A DNA stretch of 64,000 nt, taken from contig JACCGJ010002714.1 of the NCBI GenBank assembly GCA_013407085.1, forward strand, positions 1 through 64,000, written 5' to 3'. Position numbers and translations under genes: made by a program. The first letter of the stretch is position 1. Every line of letters starts with the position of its first letter. Below the pieces are notes generated by a model. It was not told where the DNA came from. It made no database searches and saw only the letters and a list, made by a program, of their open reading frames with translations. The DNA is from Atriophallophorus winterbourni (taxonomy: Eukaryota; Platyhelminthes; Trematoda; Plagiorchiida; Microphallidae). Below are positions 1 to 10,925 of the stretch, one piece after another.

Positions 1-950
1 TCAGGAAGTCTAAAATAAGCAGACCAAACTTTCTTTTCTAATAAGTTGGTAAAAGAGATATGGAATCTCTCAAGGAGTTGACGCTCATTATCCGTAACTT
101 ATACTTGACCACTCACTGTAGGGGCAGTGTGTAAAGCATCATCGCAAAGATAGTGAAGATAAGATAAATCGATTGGCTACTCCACTTAGATCACGCCACT
201 AGCATGCAACTGACGCCGCTGCGGACAAATTATTCCCTGTTAAAAAACGTTTGAAGAACTAACGAAACACACCGGCCCGAAATCAATACATAGGCCTGGT
301 TGCTTTTTTGTCGTTCAGGGTGAAATATGCAAATGAATGCGAAGGCTTTCTTTACTTTGCAATCTATAAATATACATTCCCTTAACCCAAAGCAATCAAA
401 GATGTGTGAGGTCTCTAAGCAATGTAATACTAATAGTTGAGCTAGTTTGATTTTCACTATCCAACACCGTCGATTGACGTTCGCTGTGGAATTTCTTATT
501 TAAGTTGACGATGAAATCCTCGAACAGGACACTACCGGAATTCAGTTATCCATCGGTTTAGCATTAGTAGAATTCCGGTTATGTTTTTACGAAGTTTGTG
601 GAAAGCGCGTGAAATAAAATCGCAGCGCACGGAAAACATGGAATTACACTTCGTCGTTGTATCGCATGTAAAAATCAGTTAACTAAGGGACCCAGCAGTC
701 AAACTTCATGTCTTGCATAAAGCGAACGGTTATAGGATCTTTCTGACTTTTAGATCGACTTCAATTCTGTCAGAACAATACACGATTCATTTTGTTTAAC
801 CTATTGAATTATAGACTAAAACAAACGATAGCCTATAAAAAACCCCGACGCTGCAAGACAACATGAATCACTTCTTTTTATATAAAATTAAGGAAAATGG
901 TCGTTTTTCAAATCAAGAAATGGACCATTGAACAGACAGCCCTTGCATCA
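1..950. other. No recognisable gene
   Basis: AT-rich sequence with frequent stops in all frames. I see no convincing coding region, RNA gene or transposon terminus. It may be old, decayed repeat DNA, but nothing supports a specific call. Confidence 0.5.
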
Positions 951-959
951 CGAAGACAT

Positions 960-1300
960 TAAAAATACATATAAAAGCTCTTGGCGTTGACCAGAAAATT
1001 TGGAAAAGAATTGTTTATAATTGCACGCATTAAAGGCATTATATCAAACGTCGTAAACAAGCCTCAGCGGAAAAGATAGAAAAATGGGCTTTACAAAGTA
1101 GATCGCTCAGCTAGCGTGGAACGGGTGCAGTTCGACGGTGTATTGAGTATCGCTGCAGGCGATAGGGGAGAGAATATTCCTCTTGAATCGGGCTGTTTAG
1201 TCACAAGAAAAGCCTTGTAACGTGGAACAAATCATGTGATTTTGATGTGCATTTATGATCGACATCAAATAATTAGAGGCAAAAATAACTTCAATCGCAG
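960..1300 (+). mobile_element. Decayed RTE-type LINE 3' tail fragment
   Basis: The stretch around 1,060-1,290 resembles 25,555-25,760 in the same orientation. The shared features are a GGAAAAGATAGA stretch, a CGACGGTGTA-like stretch, a short tail reading like E-(I/N)-x-P-x-E-S-x-x-L-V, and a TTTATGATCGACATC end. The reading agrees with the C-terminal tail of the large RTE polyprotein at 19,127-21,790. Only the 3' end is present, as expected for a 5'-truncated retrotransposition. It is heavily mutated and not functional. Confidence 0.45.
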
Positions 1301-2639
1301 CATTCATCTCACCCCCTCTACAATATGGCAGTCGACAGTGAAGTTTCTCTACTTTCAGTTCTGTTTGTGAATCCCTTTGTTAATTTGATTATTATTTTCA
1401 GACGACATAATTAGGCCTATTATTTTGATACTATTAACGAGAGTGTTCTAATAAGGAAAACAACACCTGCAATTTTCGACTCGCCATTAAACTGACAACT
1501 CTCATCCAACATCGAACATCGCAAGTAGCTGAAACACAATATAAAGCTCCGTTAAATAAGATGATTTTTATAAAATCGAACTGACAACCTCGGATCATGT
1601 ATCTAAAATTGATTAACTGCCGTGAATGCGCTATCCACGCCATTCCTATGTAAGATATTTTCAAGATTCCCCTTATCTCTTCAGGTGCAATATTATGCAC
1701 TGGATATACAAACCGAATCTCTCCATATTTAATTTTATCAATGGGTAGTTAACTTTCAACAAATTGTGTGATACGACGATTTTCCCATAATCTGGTGGTA
1801 TCAACCTTTGGCTAGCTTCACAATGCGAACATTTTCGTTCTCATTTCTTTGCTGTACTTCATTTTTATCATTTTGAAATAAGACGATGATATGATTATCT
1901 TGAATGAAATTAATGCAGGATATAATAACATTGATTGACTTTTGTTAGAATAAAGTTTTTTCAATACGATTTACTTTCTGTGATAAACATAAAAATTATA
2001 GAAAATAGAATAAGGATTATTCAACTGCCGTTTGGAAACAAAATAGGTCTTCAGTTAGCTGTGGTGCAGAATATACGAACAATAATGGACGTTTGATAGA
2101 CAGTTTGTTTTTACTTTTTTAATCTAACTTTTCTGTCAAACAGTCCAAACATGGTATGAGTAAATGAGAATGAAGCTACTTCTCTGTTGAAACAAATCCG
2201 ATCGATTGAAGAAAGTTTGATGTTGCTAGAAGAATTATATGTCCTGTAAACTGGGGTCTACTAAATCAAATAGCTTTCAGCAAACGTAAATTTAAAATGT
2301 TACAAATTGAGCTCATCACGGGAATACATATAATCTTGGTCAAGCGAAACCTGAAAAGAACCACCATTAAGAAGCATCTCCGTATCCGGATCACTAATAA
2401 CCTGAAACCGAATAGTCTTCGCGAGAAAGTCTTCCATATGGAAAGCGGTTTCTTCGGAACTTCGAGAAGAATATTTCGAGGTTCTTTCCTAAGCCGTTAA
2501 CCCGAATAATAATTAAATTAAATTATAAATATTATATAATTATAATTAAATTACAAATATGAAAATCTTAATTTAATAAACATCAATCCAAAGACTAAAT
2601 GCATGATTCCATTTTGGATCCGTGGCTGCGAAAAGACAG
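1301..2639. other. No recognisable gene
   Basis: AT-rich non-coding sequence, including a very AT-rich run near 2,505-2,580 made of TAAATTA/TATAAT words. The only open frames are short and have no recognisable domain. Confidence 0.5.
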
Positions 2640-3480
2640 TGGCTTGCAGTATAAAATGTACCACCGAGCGACGAAGCTAGTTGAAGTGATGCAGCACATG
2701 ACTCACAAACAGTGAATGGCCATGCTGGGATTGGCCGATTTTACACAAATAAAAGTGAGAAACTAAGGGTCATGGGCATTATTTCTTATAGATAATCGTG
2801 AACAAATACAATAAGCAGTTTGTTTTGCGAATATGAGGCAAATGAAAGTGTGGGTGTGTAGAAACATATAAAAAACATCTAATAGAATAACCTGATAACT
2901 ATCTCACACAGGCATTTGTCATAAACATCAATGGTATTGGAAGAACGTGTGCGTTATAATCCCGTATTGGGTGCCGTTTTATGAAATTAACTAGTCGATA
3001 TTACTAATATGAAGTTGGGAAACGATATTTACAATGAAAGTTGTAACTAAAACTATCATTCAGATAAACTATCAACACACGTTCTCTAATGAATTTATTG
3101 AAAATAATTTTAATTATTTTGATCCGATTGCTGATTTTTATTGATCTAAAGATTGGACCAACATCGCCTTAACTGACGTAGTGGTCTCATACTTATGTAA
3201 TATAAGGTCAGCTATCCAGACATTAAAAACTTGAGCCAAATTTTTAAAATGTGGTGTGATCTTGCATAACTGGAATACAACTTGCAACTAGAAATGTAAT
3301 AAAATATATTACAAAATGAAATAAATTGCATTAAATGTTCGGTTAAGATTTGATCTATATGAAAATACGTGCTCAGGAGTGGGCTTTGTAATTATGTTCA
3401 CAATTCAAAATCCAACCCAAACAGTTTGTGAGTGCTTATCATAATCGTGTGAAGAGAGTTAATTTGGTTTCTGTGATAAG
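2640..3480 (+). repeat. Dispersed non-coding repeat, copy 1
   Basis: Starts near ATAAAATGTACCACCGAGCG and runs to the TAATCGTGTGAAGAGAGTTAA area. A diverged copy in the same orientation lies at 27,450-28,390, with landmarks in the same order: the ACGAAGCTA start, the TGAGAAACT-ACGGTCATG stretch, ACTAATATGA-GTTGGG, ATTATTTTGATCCGATT and the TCAGCTAT-CAGACATT segment. No reading frame is conserved between copies, so this is a non-coding repeat family of unknown class. No terminal inverted repeat is visible. Confidence 0.7.
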
Positions 3481-3636
3481 TTGGGAAGTTTTGAAATGTT
3501 CAACCAAGATAAACATAAACGACTTTGTTGCACAACTTGTAAGCGCATACCAAAGATAAATAAGCCAAACCGGGTATCAGAGTTGGCGAGTCAACCTTTC
3601 AAACTAATGCAAATGATCACTTTCGAAAACAGGCGC

Positions 3637-3850
3637 ATCAACCGCAGTTCAATATTCAAGATTTGCAGTTGAAAATACAAATAAGTTCACAATAGCGATA
3701 AATTAGAATTATAGGCATAAATGTAATTATCTGTTAAAATAAAATCAAAATCAAAGGGACGATGATATTTCATTGATAATTGAGGGCAAAATCAGGATTA
3801 GCTGCCATATAATCGTGCAGTATAAATTTCAATTTAGGTTCGATTTTATA
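3637..3850 (-). mobile_element. CR1-like LINE 3' end fragment
   Basis: On the minus strand this matches the 3' UTR of the CR1-like LINE at 14,753-14,940. Shared words are AAAATCAAAATCAA-GGGA, GGGCAAAAT-C-GGATTAGCT and CATATAATCGT, and it ends at a TTGAAT-type terminal repeat. Only about 200 bp of the 3' end is present, the usual result of incomplete reverse transcription. Confidence 0.6.
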
Positions 3851-4999
3851 TAGGGTTCGAACAACGAACCTAGTTGTTGAAACACAGAATCACTTTGTGA
3901 TTCGTGGTCAAGCACTCGAGACGCTTACGGATGACCAAAGTAATGTGTTACGCACAATCTCCGCACCTACACACCACTTCCGGTATCTGGCTGTTTGAGG
4001 TTGTCAGGCTGAGACAGTAAGATTAGTTTCAGTGAGACTTGAAACAGTGGATAAATGGTGAACAAGGTTATACTTGAATAGCACTGTTACATATTGTTCG
4101 TTAAAAGAACCACGAAGTTGAAACACAGATTCACATGATAAATTGTGGTCAAGCACTCGAGGAGCTTATGGATGACCAAATTATTGTGTGGCTCACATAC
4201 CGGTTTCTGGCTGTTGGCCGTCATCAGCTGGAGACAGAGTGGTAAGTTAAGGTGTGCATTGAAACAGTGGATAATGGGTAAACAACGTTATACATAAAAG
4301 CCACTGTTACATAGTATTCCTATAACGAACCACCATGTTCGAGCACAGAATCGCATAATAATTCGTGGTCAAGCCCTTGAGGCGCTCATTGATAACCAAA
4401 GTAATGTGTTGCTCACATTTATTCCACTTACAAACTACTACAGGTTTCCGGCAGCTTAGCGTCATCAGGTTGAGACAGTATGATGAGTTACAGTTAGCCA
4501 TCAAGCAGTGTTTATATTTTAAACGAGGTTAAAATTAAAAGCCGCTGTTGCATAGGGTCGTATACGAACCGCCATGGTCAAACACAGAATCGCATAGTGA
4601 TTCGAGGTCAAGCAAACAAGACGCTTATGGATGACCGAAAAAATGCGTTCCTTACATCTCCCGCTCATACACACCACTACTACTTTCTGGCTGTTTGACG
4701 CAATCAGTTGGAGACAGTAAGATGAGTTACAGTGAGCCATAAAACAGTGGATAAATGGTTAACAAAGTTATACTTGGATGTAACTGTTGCGTAGGGTTGG
4801 TACAACGAAGCAAGATGTTCGATTAGAGAATCACATAGTGACTCGAGGTGGAGCAGACGAGGCGCTTACGGATGAGCAATGTAATGTGTTGCTCACATCT
4901 CCCGCACTTGAAAACCACTACCGAGTTCTGGCTGTTTGGCGTTCTCAGGTAGAGGCAGTAAGATTAGTTACAGTGAGCCATTGAACAGCGAATAAATAA
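3851..4999 (+). repeat. Tandem satellite, about 235-bp unit, five copies
   Basis: A landmark word GTGGTCAAGCACTCGAG or variants recurs near 3,905, 4,147, 4,366, 4,607 and 4,845, so the unit is about 220-240 bp. Each unit also carries GAAACACAGAATCAC-TAGTGATTCG, a GTGTTGCTCACATCTCC stretch, an ACCACTAC-GGTTTCTGGCTGTTTG stretch and a CAGTGGATAAATGGTTAACAA link to the next unit. Copies differ noticeably from each other, so the array is old. A sixth unit lies at 7,859-8,060 beyond a Penelope-like insertion. Confidence 0.85.
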
Positions 5000-5006
5000 T
5001 AACAAG
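5000..5006. repeat. Target-site duplication of Penelope-like element 1 (left)
   Basis: TAACAAG occurs immediately before the element and again at 7,852-7,858 immediately after it. In the uninterrupted satellite the equivalent link reads GGTTAACAAAG or similar, which confirms the site lay inside the array. Confidence 0.75.
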
Positions 5007-5160
5007 TAATCAAAAATGTTTGTGACAGATCGGGGAATCATAATTATGATCAAATAAAGTTTGTAACAAATCTGTGAGAGCAGTTTATTGGTAACGTTTC
5101 GCTTATGACACAGAAGCTTCGTCAGACCAATGGTGTCAGTACGAAAAGAGATCAAGCTTA
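5007..5160 (-). repeat. Pseudo-LTR of Penelope-like element 1 (3' copy)
   Basis: Direct repeat of the 7,762-7,851 end, same orientation. It is longer than the other copy because it includes the whole hammerhead-like motif at 5,088-5,130, whereas the 5' copy starts inside that motif. Confidence 0.7.
5088..5130 (-). ncRNA. Hammerhead-ribozyme-like motif in Penelope pseudo-LTR
   Basis: Read on the minus strand: TTGGT, core CTGACGA, one extra A, a stem-II hairpin starting GCTT and closing AAGC, then GAAAC, GTT and ACCAA. TTGGT and ACCAA can pair as stem I, and the palindromic ACGT at the GAAAC/GTT junction could form stem III only between two molecules. Hammerhead motifs are known in Penelope-like elements. 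The extra A after CTGACGA and a mismatch in stem II (CATAAGC here versus CAGAAGC elsewhere) leave activity uncertain. Confidence 0.6.
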
Positions 5161-5589
5161 AATTGCATTCACCTGACCAATCATAGGCTGGTTAAAAGCT
5201 GCACAGCCCATGGTGGGTTCTTCGCTCGTTAAGAAGGACAGGCGCGTTCAATATTAACTGACGCACCACCACCCCTACGTGCCCTATAATCCCTCAATTG
5301 TTTTAGTCTTGGCAGGTGTGAATGACATCTGCTGATAGATTAGCGCGATTGCGTAATCGGTGCACACACTAGGGGTTACGCACGTTAAAGTTTATCCGCT
5401 GCAGGACCGGACGCCGGATTGTGGGGATATCAGCCCCATCCACCTTATTGACAGCATTCTTACCAGCCTCTGTTATCTCAACCGCCTCAGCATGAAGTCG
5501 TTCAATGTATGGCTTATTCTCCACCTTATCACTTCCATGTTATTAAGATCTACGCTGTGACCGGTGTCCCGCACATGTTCAGCTAGTGC

Positions 5590-5841
5590 CTAATCTATTT
5601 TCAGTGTTTGATATTCACTGGAATTGCGTGGCTGCTTACCGATTCGATTTTTGTGTTCACTTATTTTAGTATTGAGTTCTCTGGATGTTTGTCCGATATA
5701 TACTCCCGAGCAACCCTTAGAGTTGATTTTATATAGGCAATTCGTCGCGCAGCCTGAAGGTGTTTTATCCTTGAGATGCGTTAATAAGTAACGGAGCGTT
5801 CTACTTCTTTTATACGTCACTCGTATACCTGCGTTATTCAA
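5590..5841 (-). pseudogene. Penelope GIY-YIG endonuclease domain fragment
   Basis: An 83-codon minus-strand frame contains C-SGVYIGQTSRELNTKISEH followed by K-R-I-G-K-Q-P-R-N, the GIY-YIG nicking domain at the C-terminus of Penelope proteins. In the family this domain is thought to nick target DNA to prime reverse transcription. The frame stops where the intact copy at 51,170-52,124 continues (I-R-D-S-A-L-A-E-H-V-L-D-T-G-H), so this copy is truncated by a substitution. It is the 3' part of element 1. Confidence 0.8.
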
Positions 5842-7745
5842 GATTAGACTTATCCCCTTAGACGAATCCTTATAGAAACTATTGCACGCTAAACTTTTCC
5901 CGTTTTGGGTGCTGGGTATTTAGCCCGTTTCGGTTGGCGTTTAATTAGGCTCTTAGAGTAACCATGATCAGCAAGTCGACGAATAACTTCTTGATGGGCT
6001 CGTTTTTATCGGTGGCACAGCTGCACAAGCGTCCAACTTTGTAAAACAGCGATTTTGCAACTGAATCAAATACTTTTTTAGGGTGCGCTGATGAGTATCG
6101 CAAGACAGCATCTGTGTCGATTGGCTAACGGAAGACCGTAGTGCTCATTTTACCATTCTGCTTTCGCGCGAGACAGTCCAAAAATGGAAGTGTCCCTTAT
6201 GTCGACTCAATCTCCTTTGTAAATTGGATTTTGGGATCCAGGTTGTTAAGGTCACTATGGAATGATTCCATTCTGTCACGTTTCATGATGACTAATGTAT
6301 CATTGACCTAACGCCACCATATTTTTGGCCGAAACGCTACATTTTTTAGAGCTAACTCTTCAAAATTCTCCTTGTACATATACGCTAACACTGAAAAATA
6401 GGTAAACCCATCGCTAAACCTTCCTTTTGCTCATATAACTGTCCATTAAACAAGAAGTGGTTCATATTCAGACAAATCGCTATACCGTTAACGATTTGCT
6501 GTACACATAAGTTTGTAAGATCTGCCAATGTCAAGTCTTAATGAAGTGCATTTTTCGCTTATTCTAGAGCGCTTGTGATGTCTACGTTCGTAAACAAGCC
6601 GCCTTCATCGAAGCCAAGCGTTCTTGTAGTCAAACAACGAACGAAATCAAAAGAGTTCCTAATGAAAGAATCCCTTTCCCGGACTAGTGGTTTCAAAAAA
6701 TGAGCGAGATGCTTCGCTAATTCATGTGTTGGGGATCCACTGCCATTCACGATAGGTCGCAAAGGGACGCGTACCTTATGAATCATTGGGAGCCCGTAGA
6801 ACCTAAGGTTCTGAGCTGATTTCGGGTATAGCCTGAACCATAATCCCTGACCTAGTTTCGCCCTAATTCCAAGCAAGTATCTCGAAATCACCCGCTTACA
6901 GTTATTCATAATCGACGTGGTTCTCCTGCTGTCAATAACTTCATAGGGACCTTCCGTAAGGTGTGATTCAACCTTATTCCTATAATCACTTATTGAGAGT
7001 TTTACCGTTGCTTTGCCTTAGTCGGCTCTAGTGATCACTATTTCCTCTTCCTTCCGCAGATCAAGAAGTGCTCGCTGTTCATCTTGCGTAAGGTTGCATT
7101 TTTCTGGCTGTTGTTCCTCAATAATACTGGCTATACAGTTGCGTAGTGCGACAGCTTGTGTTTCCGGAAGCTCAGTTTAGGTAGATTCTACGCATGAAAT
7201 GATGTCTCCAGGGTTTTAAAACCTCTGTACTTAGTGAGAAGTTTAAACCTTTTTCCAACATTCTTTTTTCGGTCTGCGAGAGCCGCCTATCTGATAAGTT
7301 AATTACCTCAGAATATTTTTAGCACTGTTATCAAAAGAACTAGTAGAATCACATTTATCCTCAGATGTTAAAAGAGTGGCGAACTAAGGTTTCTGTTTCT
7401 ATCTAATTCGCAACGTCTGTGTGACCGAAACCTCGGCGTATTTTCAACTGATATTGCAGAAATCCACATCAGATCACTTCGTTCGCAATTCGGACTTCAT
7501 CCTGGAGGCTTTTGAACGAGCGTGTGTCAGGTTTTCGTTGGCCCTGTGGATCCTTTTTTGAAAAAAACTTTGGATGCGGTTTCGGTAGCCTTCCTTGAAT
7601 TGCGTGGATCATCTGGAGGTTAGACCATCAGATCCCTTGGTATGACTTTGTCTTGTTGACATCTCAGGTTAAAGACGCGATGATTTGTCCATCTGGCTTC
7701 TAATTGAGCTGTTCGTACCAACTCGCTGGCCAATTTGTGGACTCG
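5842..7745 (-). pseudogene. Penelope reverse transcriptase, decayed
   Basis: Minus-strand remnants match the two other Penelope copies in the window. An open piece at 6,559-6,909 has NNCKRVISRYL, F-Y-G-L-P-M-I-H-K and R-P-I-V-N-G-S-G-S-P, and near 6,300 the sequence equivalent to the catalytic YVDD reads stop-V-N-D, so the active site is gone. The N-terminal region to 7,745 can be followed through the words for L-A-S-E-L-V-R and S-K-V-F, but with stops and shifts. No product is expected. Confidence 0.75.
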
Positions 7746-7761
7746 TGGTTCGTAAGAATGG

Positions 7762-7851
7762 AAAATGTTTGTGACAGATCGGGGAATCATAATCATGAAA
7801 AAATAAAGTTTGTAATGAATCTTTGAGAGTAGTTTATTGTTAACGTTCCGC
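7762..7851 (-). repeat. Pseudo-LTR of Penelope-like element 1 (5' copy, truncated)
   Basis: About 90 bp repeating 5,007-5,095. It begins within the hammerhead-like motif (GCGGAACGTTAAC on the minus strand), consistent with a 5' end defined by ribozyme cleavage or by truncation near that site. Confidence 0.65.
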
Positions 7852-7858
7852 TAACAAG

Positions 7859-8060
7859 TTTATTCTTGAATGCTACAGTTTCATAGGAGTCGTATAGCGA
7901 ACATCGATGTTCAAACACAGAATCACATTGTGAATTGTGCTGTAGCACTTGAATCGCCTATGAATGACCATTTCAATGTGTTTTTCACATCCGCCGCGCT
8001 TAAACAGCAGTAACAGTAGCTGGCTATTCGCTGTCATCAGGTTGAGACCATACGTTCAAG
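7859..8060 (+). repeat. Satellite unit 6, displaced by Penelope insertion
   Basis: Carries the satellite landmarks in order: TTCAAACACAGAATCACATTGTGAATTG, TGTAGCACTTGAATCGCC, TTTTTCACATC and CTGGCTATTCGCTGTCATCAGG. It continues the array that stops at 4,999. A further weak match (GGAATCACTCACTGATTC, near 8,153) suggests the array once extended to about 8,210. Confidence 0.75.
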
Positions 8061-8454
8061 ATCAGTCGGATTCTGGATGATTGATCGTTCAGTGTCTATA
8101 CTACACAAAGTTTGACTTCGACGCCAATCAGAAAATCCCTTGTTGTTCACACATGGAATCACTCACTGATTCCTGGTCAAGAGCTCAAGTTGCTTCGCCA
8201 AAAACCGTTTGTATTGTGAAACTTTCGAGCATAGGAGCTCTCTGAATGATTTATGATGAATAAATATTAGTTTTCACGTTTTAAGACCATTGATTGTTGC
8301 CTGAACCAGAATAAAATATGGCCTCATTGTCTAGGTTACTTTGATATTTCGTGTTCAGTGCTTGTAAATAATGATTACTGCTTGAATATTCAGAACGTAC
8401 TACTCATGATTAGGCGTAAAATACCAAAAGCAAAGATGATTGTGCTCATGTGAT

Positions 8455-8660
8455 TGAATAGGGTGGTCGTACCAACGTTATCCAAAATCGGCATACAAGC
8501 GCCACTTGTTTACCATTCTTCCACTGTTTCAAGCTCATGCAGATCTTGATCCTACTGTCCATTACAAATGAGTGGCCAATATTACGAAACCCGTCGTAGG
8601 TTGCGTGTTTTTGAAAGAAAAGTTACATTTTCGAATGATTTGTATGAACTAGGAGGGGAG
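8455..8660 (+). repeat. Dispersed repeat with GAAACCGGTCGTG-type core
   Basis: Similar in order and orientation to 32,080-32,280 and to the minus-strand sequence at 45,620-45,800. The shared words are CTTCCACT-TTTC, GATC-TAC, ACAGCACGAAACCGGTCGT (here ATTACGAAACCCGTCGTAG) and GAAA-GCATGCAAATGA. A partial copy is at 29,510-29,690. Non-coding; class unknown. Confidence 0.6.
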
Positions 8661-10315
8661 GGTTTAAAAAAGAGGATTGTTTATGAGACATAAATCGGAA
8701 ATCTAACGGTAATTTGCATCAAACTCATTGAATCAACATCCTAATCGCTATCGTTTGGCGATGCAGATGACATGAATCAATAGAATCATATTTGCCAAAG
8801 CCTAGTTAACACAGCCAAACCTACGTCATTTATCCGATTACCTAGACACACGAACTCACCTCGTGCGAACATACCAAGGTTACCGCGAGCATTACTAACG
8901 CCTGTAAATTGTTTAGAACATATCTTTCTCGCCTCATCCCTCTTCGTTGTATTACATTCCGCTCAAGCTATAATTCCCTATGTTCAGTGGAACGAACGAC
9001 AGATTCGTCGTGAAAATCCGGAATCAGAAACACGATGCAAAAAATCGCCGAGATTTTATCGTGCATGGTGTACCCAGTTCGAACGAAGAAGAATCCAGTA
9101 ATCCGTTGCAACACGACTGCAGGGAATGGAGATTTTTACAATAGGTCTTAGGCTCATACGGGATATTAATGAATCGTGTTATGTGCTTGAAGCCAAAAAT
9201 GAAATCGCAACAGCCATTGCCTTTTAAAATAGCATTTCGTAAAGACGAATTGAGGGATCGCATAAAGGAGGCCTAGTACCAATGCTGAAGATTGGCACCT
9301 CCTAAAAATCATATTTGAGCTGTATACGAAATAATGCGAAAGAAGCTGACTGTTCAAGAAATGATATCGGGAGCCAGTGAACCACATGCACGCGAAAAAC
9401 TTTGGATCTATCGATCAATTTCTGGTAGGCGAATCCAATACTATGAGTTATTCATCTTCCTCGAACATGAAACCTTTATCTGGCTGTTACAACTATGCTC
9501 ATGGCTTTGTGGGCAAAATTTCTTAGCTTTATTCACGTCTGACTGCAGCGTTTTAGGATTCGATTGCAGTGATTGGAACATTGGATGAGTGCTTCCCTAC
9601 AGGACACTGAACTCAACATCCCACAAATTATGATTTTCAGAAAAATCGTGAAACTCTTGGCGGTAAGGTCCTCCTCTACATGCTTATAACCATTAATTTG
9701 ATATACTTTTCTCCCCTTGAGTACGATATATCATATTCATTGTATGGCTGGCGTGATAACCATAACCGACGCATAGCACTAATGTGTTGCCCCATTATTC
9801 AACATCTGCCGATGACAATGGTCATCCTAATGCAATACTTGTTGTTATTAAGCTCCCATTTCTCACATTCGCTCACACTAGTTGATTTTAAGGAACCGAC
9901 ACTTTTCACACACATTGCGATTACCGATTCTTCTGAAGGCTTAGGGCAAGAAACATAGACCTACACATCACTTTACAACATTGTACTACAACCAACATAA
10001 TTTTGATTAGAATAAAACTAGTCTACCGTGAACCTCATACTCTTGAACGAAAATGGGCAACCATCATATATAACTAGGAACTATGAATATTTTCGAGCGC
10101 TTATCACTGCACATATATGTCATTTCTTAGAACTCCCATCAGTTAAAAAGGAAAAGTTTTAATAATAACTCCGTTTCCTGATGGATTTGTCACTAAAATT
10201 GAAAATCATAGGCAACAGACAGCGTATAAATAGCCTTTTAGGAGCAGTACACATAACAGAATGTGTCAAAGTTACGCGGCCTGGTTTAACTACTTGGAAG
10301 ATCCATCACGTCTCA
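8661..10315. other. No recognisable gene
   Basis: Several open frames of 70-92 codons lie here on both strands (for example 9,334-9,588 and 9,680-9,958 plus), but they overlap each other and show no recognisable domain, repeat or conserved copy elsewhere in the window. I do not call them genes. Confidence 0.4.
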
Positions 10316-10490
10316 TCATTAAGAAAAATGTTTGTCGGTCATCGTCAAAATGTGGTTCGAATCACACCCGAAGCGGATGGTGTGAACTTCTGTTGAGCTC
10401 AGATATGAGCTTCCATTATGGACCCTCGTAATCAAATTTGTGTATAGTTAGATATGTTTGGCATGGATGAGTAGTCACAAATTTAAACAA
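10316..10490 (+). mobile_element. Decayed tRNA-derived SINE, partial copy A
   Basis: Contains a box-B-like GTGGTTCGAATCACA, then CCCGAAGCGGATG, a ruined hammerhead core (CTGTTGAGCTCAGATATGAGC) and the family tail TGGACC-TCGTAATCAA, GGCATGGATGAGTAGTCACAAAT. The order matches the better copy at 28,977-29,411. The core lacks the conserved CTGATGA and GAAA, so the ribozyme is dead. Confidence 0.65.
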
Positions 10491-10559
10491 CATATTCTAT
10501 CAATATCGCTTAAACAACAATGCCCATCAGATCTATTTGGTGTTAGCCTACACTGTATC

Positions 10560-10925
10560 CATTGGAATTAACTGGCACGGAGATCTTTCCGGTTTGCCGA
10601 CAACAACAGATGTTGGTGGGTCCATCTGGACTGGTCAGGCAAACACAGCTACTTAAATATACCGTCTAAAATCAGTTTATAATCACTAAACTGCGATCGA
10701 TAAAACGCTGGACGTTAGTCCATGTCGTTAAGACGTGGGACAACAATGCTGATGCTTGCGGTTTTGAATCCGACTAACGAAGCGGAGGTTATGCATTGAT
10801 GATGAGCTCAAGTTAGAGCGATTGTCGACTCCGGTACTTCCAATATGGACCGTCTTGATCCACTTTGTGAATAGTGAGATGGCTTTTGCACGGATAACTT
10901 GTCACAAGTAAGAACGACATATTCT
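10560..10925 (+). mobile_element. Decayed tRNA-derived SINE, copy B
   Basis: A longer copy of the same family: GGCACGGAGATCT, GACTGGTCAGGCAAACA, GCGATCG, a tRNA-like GTCGTTAAGACGTGGGAC, a mutated box B (GGTTTTGAATCCG), CGAAGCGGAGG, then GATGATGAGCTCAAGTTAGAGCGATTG and the tail TGGACCGTCTTGATC to TTGTCACAAGT. The hammerhead core has lost its first C-T and the GAAA, so it is a fossil. Confidence 0.7.

Larger units (their letters stand above)
5007..7851 (-). mobile_element. Penelope-like element 1 (decayed) inserted in satellite
   Basis: A minus-strand retroelement with, in order from its 5' end at the right, a short LTR-like repeat, a Penelope-type N-terminal region, reverse transcriptase, and a C-terminal GIY-YIG domain. 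It is bounded by direct copies of about 90 bp beginning AATGTTTGTGACAGATCGGG (5,015 and 7,767) and by a TAACAAG duplication. Penelope elements typically carry such pseudo-LTRs. The coding region holds many stops and shifts, so it is dead. Inserting into a tandem satellite gives a clean before-and-after comparison. Confidence 0.85.

Noticed and set aside
3851..4999. A CRISPR array
   Set aside because: Whole units of about 235 bp are repeated without alternating unique spacers, in a clearly eukaryotic context.
9024..9958. A cluster of small genes on both strands
   Set aside because: Frames overlap each other, lack domains, signals or a second conserved copy, and their length is within chance for this composition.
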